From Bdellovibrio sp. (GTDB lineage: Bacteria; Bdellovibrionota; Bdellovibrionia; Bdellovibrionales; Bdellovibrionaceae), in assembly GCA_017745015.1 (NCBI GenBank), contig JAGIAF010000224.1, positions 1-5,491 on the forward strand: a stretch of DNA of 5,491 nt, in the 5' to 3' direction. A program made the translations under genes and the position numbers. Shown here in pieces: positions 5,120 to 5,491 of this stretch; positions within the stretch are counted from its first letter, which is position 1, and each line of letters starts with the position of its first letter. The notes under the pieces were generated by a model. The model made no database searches and was not told where the DNA came from. It was given only the letters and a program-made list of their open reading frames with translations.

Positions 5120-5491
5120 TTAGAACGTCGCTTCTTTTTTCATAATTTGATCGATCGTCAAACCCACTTGTGGCTCGCCACCGAATACAGTACCGATTTT
5201 CTTCTTGTTAAGGTGTTCTTTAGCTGTTTTGTAAGCCGTTGCTGGAAGTGGGATGTATTGAACTTGTTTCGCCATTTCTGCAGCTTTGTCCAAATAGAAC
5301 TCAACGTATTGTTTCACTTCAGGTTTCTTCATAGCTTCTTGGCTGACATAGATGAAGATGGGACGAGAAAGTGGATAGTATTCGCCAGTGATCACTGTTT
5401 TTTCATTTGGCAATACAACTTTTTTAGAAGGGGCTTTGTCGCCACCGATAACGCCGACAAGTTTCAATTTGTCTTTGTTAGAGATGTAGTA
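5120..5491 (-). CDS. pstS: PstS-like phosphate ABC transporter binding protein, C-terminal part (5' end outside window)
   Basis: The frame is open from the right edge to the TAA at 5122-5120, giving the last 123 residues. The TTG at 5467 is an internal Leu codon: the sequence runs YYISNKDKLKLVGVIGGDK across it, so the true start lies beyond the window. The motif EYYPLSRPIFIYVSQEAM, followed by a PEVKQYVEFYLDKAAEMAKQ helix and YIPLPATAYKTAKEHL, is the typical C-terminal end of PstS-family proteins. These bind inorganic phosphate in the periplasm and hand it to the PstCAB permease. Phosphate-contacting residues of the N-terminal lobe are not visible, so specificity is inferred from the family. 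The next gene on this strand is a GST rather than pstC, and a terminator follows, so here the gene is monocistronic or the last of its operon. Confidence 0.85.
   Translation of the reverse strand, partial: YYISNKDKLKLVGVIGGDKAPSKKVVLPNEKTVITGEYYPLSRPIFIYVSQEAMKKPEVKQYVEFYLDKAAEMAKQVQYIPLPATAYKTAKEHLNKKKIGTVFGGEPQVGLTIDQIMKKEATF

Noticed and set aside
5465..5467. TTG as the start of the PstS-like gene
   Set aside because: It is an internal Leu codon in a frame that runs on to the window edge, and a 115-aa PstS would lack the whole N-terminal lobe.

Overview
The window looks like chromosomal DNA from a Gram-negative bacterium of moderate GC content. It encodes an outer-membrane barrel with a cleavable signal peptide, a periplasmic-sensing adenylate cyclase and a PstS-type periplasmic binding protein. 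The mix of periplasmic fibronectin-like proteins with a receptor cyclase, and an intergenic repeat with the core gtgccaggcac, made me think of Bdellovibrio or a relative. That is an impression from general knowledge, not a demonstrated identity.

Positions 2-4232 (+ strand) hold three tightly packed genes. The first is the 3' part of a gene for a protein made of fibronectin-III-like (Fn3-like) beta-sandwich repeats, cut by the left edge. The second is a complete 540-aa exported protein with three more Fn3-like repeats and a C-terminal outer-membrane beta-barrel that ends in Phe. The third is a 608-aa membrane-bound class III nucleotide cyclase laid out as TM, periplasmic Cache-like sensor, TM, HAMP, catalytic domain, with all expected catalytic residues present. 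Both junctions carry a TGATG stop/start overlap, so the three are probably one translationally coupled operon. The simplest reading is an envelope-sensing cAMP module: two cell-surface or periplasmic proteins plus a receptor cyclase able to turn an envelope signal into cytoplasmic cAMP. The functional link is inferred from gene order only.

Positions 4233-4338 are a convergent intergenic region. It has a 31-bp repeat (copy A) followed by a perfect 24-bp inverted repeat flanked by A and T tracts, which should act as a bidirectional terminator.

Positions 4339-5491 (- strand) hold a complete glutathione S-transferase family gene (222 aa; its true start is 5007, not the longer in-frame ATG at 5052) and, upstream of it, the 3' part of a PstS-like phosphate-binding protein gene cut by the right edge. 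Between them (5008-5119) lie the terminator of the PstS-like gene and a second copy (B) of the repeat, 25 of 31 positions identical to copy A. In both intergenic regions the repeat has the same orientation and the same position next to the hairpin that ends a minus-strand gene, so repeat plus terminator looks like a recurring module.

No rRNA, tRNA, CRISPR array, insertion sequence or phage gene was seen. The strongest candidates for further work are the Fn3/barrel/cyclase operon, the repeat-terminator module, and a sharp codon-usage switch in the last quarter-kilobase of the cyclase gene.
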